A stretch of 7,977 nt of DNA from positions 1-7,977 of the forward strand of contig DJRC01000015.1 in NCBI GenBank assembly GCA_002437735.1. The letters run 5' to 3'. The notes below the pieces were generated by a model. That model made no database searches, had not been told where the DNA came from, and worked only from the letters and a program-made list of their open reading frames with translations. The DNA comes from Oscillospiraceae bacterium UBA6370 (lineage in GTDB: Bacteria; Bacillota; Clostridia; Oscillospirales; Oscillospiraceae). This document shows positions 6,860 to 7,977 of this stretch, piece by piece. The first letter of the stretch is position 1, and the number at the start of each line of letters is the position of its first letter. Both the position numbers and the translations under genes were made by a program.

Positions 6860-7407
6860 ATCAGTTCCTTTTCCTTCTTCTCGAGCAGGGCGTCCAGCTC
6901 CTTGCACATATCGTCGGTGAGCTTCTGCAGGTCCTTCTCGGCGATCTTCAGATCGTCCTCGGTCAGCTCGCTGGCCTTCTGCTTTTTCTTGAAGGTCTCC
7001 ATCGCGTCGCGGCGGATGTTGCGGATGGCGACCTTGCCGCCCTCGGCGTATTTGCGGATCTGCTTGACGAGCTCCTTACGGCGCTCCTCGGTCAGCTGCG
7101 GGAAGGTCAAGCGAATGGCCTTGCCGTCGTTCTGCGGATTGATGCCGAGGTCGGAGTTCAGGATCGCCTTCTCAATGAGCTTCACGGCGCTCGCGTCCCA
7201 CGGCTGAATGAGCAGCTGACGCGGGTCGGGCGAGCCGATGGACGCGATCTGCTGGATGGGCGTCGGCGTGCCGTAATAGTCCACGCTGATGCGGTCGAGC
7301 ACGGCGGCGTTGGCGCGGCCCGCGCGCACGGCGGCGAAGTCGGCGGCCACGGAGTCGATGCTCTTTCTCATTTTTTCCTCGTAAACCTTGTATTCATCCT
7401 TCAACAT
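6850..7407 (-). CDS. frr: Ribosome recycling factor
   Basis: With EF-G, splits the post-termination ribosome into subunits so it can start again; cytoplasmic. The protein is 185 residues, the standard length of the family. Seen in order: N-terminal helix, the signature VRAGRANAAVLDRI at about residues 28-40, the inserted beta domain II (about 31-104) with YYGTPTPIQQIA, and the long C-terminal helices with IRNIRRDA around 129-135 (R132 matches the conserved arginine of the E. coli protein). An ATG 11 codons upstream (7440) is in frame, but 7407 is chosen because a strong GAGGAGG lies 8 nt before it and because homologues begin at this point. The TGA stop shares its A with the uppS start, so the two are probably translationally coupled. 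Nothing unusual in the sequence. Confidence 0.97.
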   Translation of the reverse strand: MLKDEYKVYEEKMRKSIDSVAADFAAVRAGRANAAVLDRISVDYYGTPTPIQQIASIGSPDPRQLLIQPWDASAVKLIEKAILNSDLGINPQNDGKAIRLTFPQLTEERRKELVKQIRKYAEGGKVAIRNIRRDAMETFKKKQKASELTEDDLKIAEKDLQKLTDDMCKELDALLEKKEKELMEV

Positions 7408-7415
7408 GGGGATAG

Positions 7416-7422
7416 CCTCCTC
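7416..7422 (-). promoter_or_regulatory. Ribosome binding site deciding the frr start
   Basis: GAGGAGG on the minus strand, 8 nt before the ATG at 7407. It supports that start over the in-frame ATG at 7440, which would place this site inside the coding region. It lies in the AT-rich left part of the 52-nt pyrH-frr gap, the longest gap in the window. No terminator-like hairpin with a U run is present in that gap. Confidence 0.85.
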
Positions 7423-7459
7423 AAATTTTGATTTTTGCATTTTATCTTGCGACGCCGGC

Positions 7460-7977
7460 TCACTCGCCGACGATCGTACCGATCTTCTCGCCCATCACGG
7501 CGCGCAGGATGTTCTTGGGGTCCTTCAGCGCGAAAACGAGCACGGGGATGTGATTGTCCATCGAGAGCGAGGTCGCCGTGGAGTCCATCACCGCCAGGTG
7601 CTGGGCCAGCACGTCCTCGTAGGAGATGGCGTCGTACTTCACCGCGTCCGCGACCTTCGCGGGGTCGGCGTTGTATACGCCGTCGATGTTCTTCGCCAGC
7701 AGGATAACGTCCGCATTGATCTCCGCCGCACGGAGCACCGCCGCGGTATCCGTGGAGAAAAACGGCGAGCCGATGCCGCAGCCGAAAATGACCACGCGGC
7801 CCTTTTCCAGATGCCGGATGGCGCGGGCGCGGATGTAAGGCTCCGCGACCTCCTTGATCTCCAGCGCGGTCTGGATGCGCACGTCCACGCCCTTCTGCTC
7901 CAGCACGTCGGCGACCGCCATGCAGTTCATCGCCGTTGCCAGCATACCCATGTGATCGGCGCGGGTGCGCTCGATGT
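7460..7977 (-). CDS. pyrH: UMP kinase (uridylate kinase) PyrH, 5'-truncated by the window edge
   Basis: Phosphorylates UMP to UDP with ATP in the cytoplasm, feeding pyrimidine nucleotide synthesis; the bacterial enzyme is a hexamer of the amino-acid-kinase fold. Visible are 171 complete codons and the TGA stop. Since the family is about 235-245 residues, the N-terminal 65-70, including the glycine-rich phosphate loop, lie outside the window. Recognisable blocks are RADHMGMLATAMN at the left of the visible part, FFSTDTAAVLRAAEI in the middle, KNIDGVYNADP in the nucleotide-binding part, and the C-terminal MGEKIGTIVGE. The stretch before FFSTDT reads GCGIGSP where the family commonly has GTGNP (from memory). 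The protein is otherwise collinear with the family and shows no frameshift. It is followed after 52 nt by frr, the usual partner. Identity is secure; the 5' end and start are not visible. Confidence 0.96.
   Translation of the reverse strand, partial: IERTRADHMGMLATAMNCMAVADVLEQKGVDVRIQTALEIKEVAEPYIRARAIRHLEKGRVVIFGCGIGSPFFSTDTAAVLRAAEINADVILLAKNIDGVYNADPAKVADAVKYDAISYEDVLAQHLAVMDSTATSLSMDNHIPVLVFALKDPKNILRAVMGEKIGTIVGE

Noticed and set aside
6851..6907. N-terminal extension of UppS from the ATG at 6907
   Set aside because: The extension is out-of-frame frr sequence with no family resemblance, and a better supported start exists at 6850.
7408..7440. Eleven-residue N-terminal extension of Frr from the ATG at 7440
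   Set aside because: It would place the strong GAGGAGG inside the coding region and make the protein longer than the conserved 185 residues.
7408..7459. Possible promoter in the AT-rich pyrH-frr gap (TAAAAT as a -10 box)
   Set aside because: No -35-like sequence sits 16-18 nt upstream. The AT-rich run more likely keeps the frr initiation region unstructured.
1..7977. Search for a mobile element, CRISPR array, toxin-antitoxin pair, defence gene or tRNA
   Set aside because: Eight housekeeping genes fill the window with gaps of at most 52 nt. No repeats, integrase-like or unfamiliar proteins are visible on either strand.

Overview
The window is an ordinary, densely packed housekeeping segment of a bacterial chromosome. 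All eight genes lie on the minus strand, so they read from the right edge to the left edge. It is GC-rich by eye (roughly 60%, not computed). A PolC-type replicative polymerase and this gene order point to the Bacillota. The high GC suggests the Clostridia, most plausibly an Oscillospiraceae/Ruminococcaceae-like anaerobe. That placement is inference, because no rRNA or other marker is present.

Transcription order and spacing: pyrH (UMP kinase, 5' end missing) - 52 nt - frr (ribosome recycling factor) - 1-nt overlap (TGATG) - uppS (undecaprenyl diphosphate synthase) - 30 nt - cdsA (CDP-diacylglycerol synthase) - 4-nt overlap (ATGA) - dxr (DXP reductoisomerase) - 24 nt - rseP (site-2 membrane protease) - 13 nt - ispG (HMBPP synthase) - 15 nt - polC (DNA polymerase III alpha, first 636 codons only). 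No gap exceeds 52 nt. I see no terminator between genes and no tRNA, rRNA, CRISPR array, insertion sequence or riboswitch. The arrangement is what one expects of a single long transcript entering from upstream of pyrH.

The genes share a theme of growth and envelope supply. Dxr and IspG are two steps of the MEP route to isoprenoid precursors. UppS condenses those precursors into the C55 lipid carrier for cell-wall synthesis, and CdsA activates phosphatidate for phospholipid synthesis. RseP cleaves membrane proteins such as anti-sigma factors. PyrH and Frr serve pyrimidine nucleotide supply and ribosome recycling, and PolC is the replicative polymerase. The order matches the well-known pyrH-frr-uppS-cdsA-dxr-rasP-proS-polC block of Bacillus subtilis, except that ispG occupies the place of proS.

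I found no undescribed system. The points worth a second look are small: a PolC with a short N-terminal region whose start is fixed by the sequence, a local AT-rich patch inside polC, non-consensus residues in CdsA and PyrH, a polar insertion in RseP, and tight start/stop coupling. Long plus-strand open frames, up to 724 codons, are antisense shadows of these genes.
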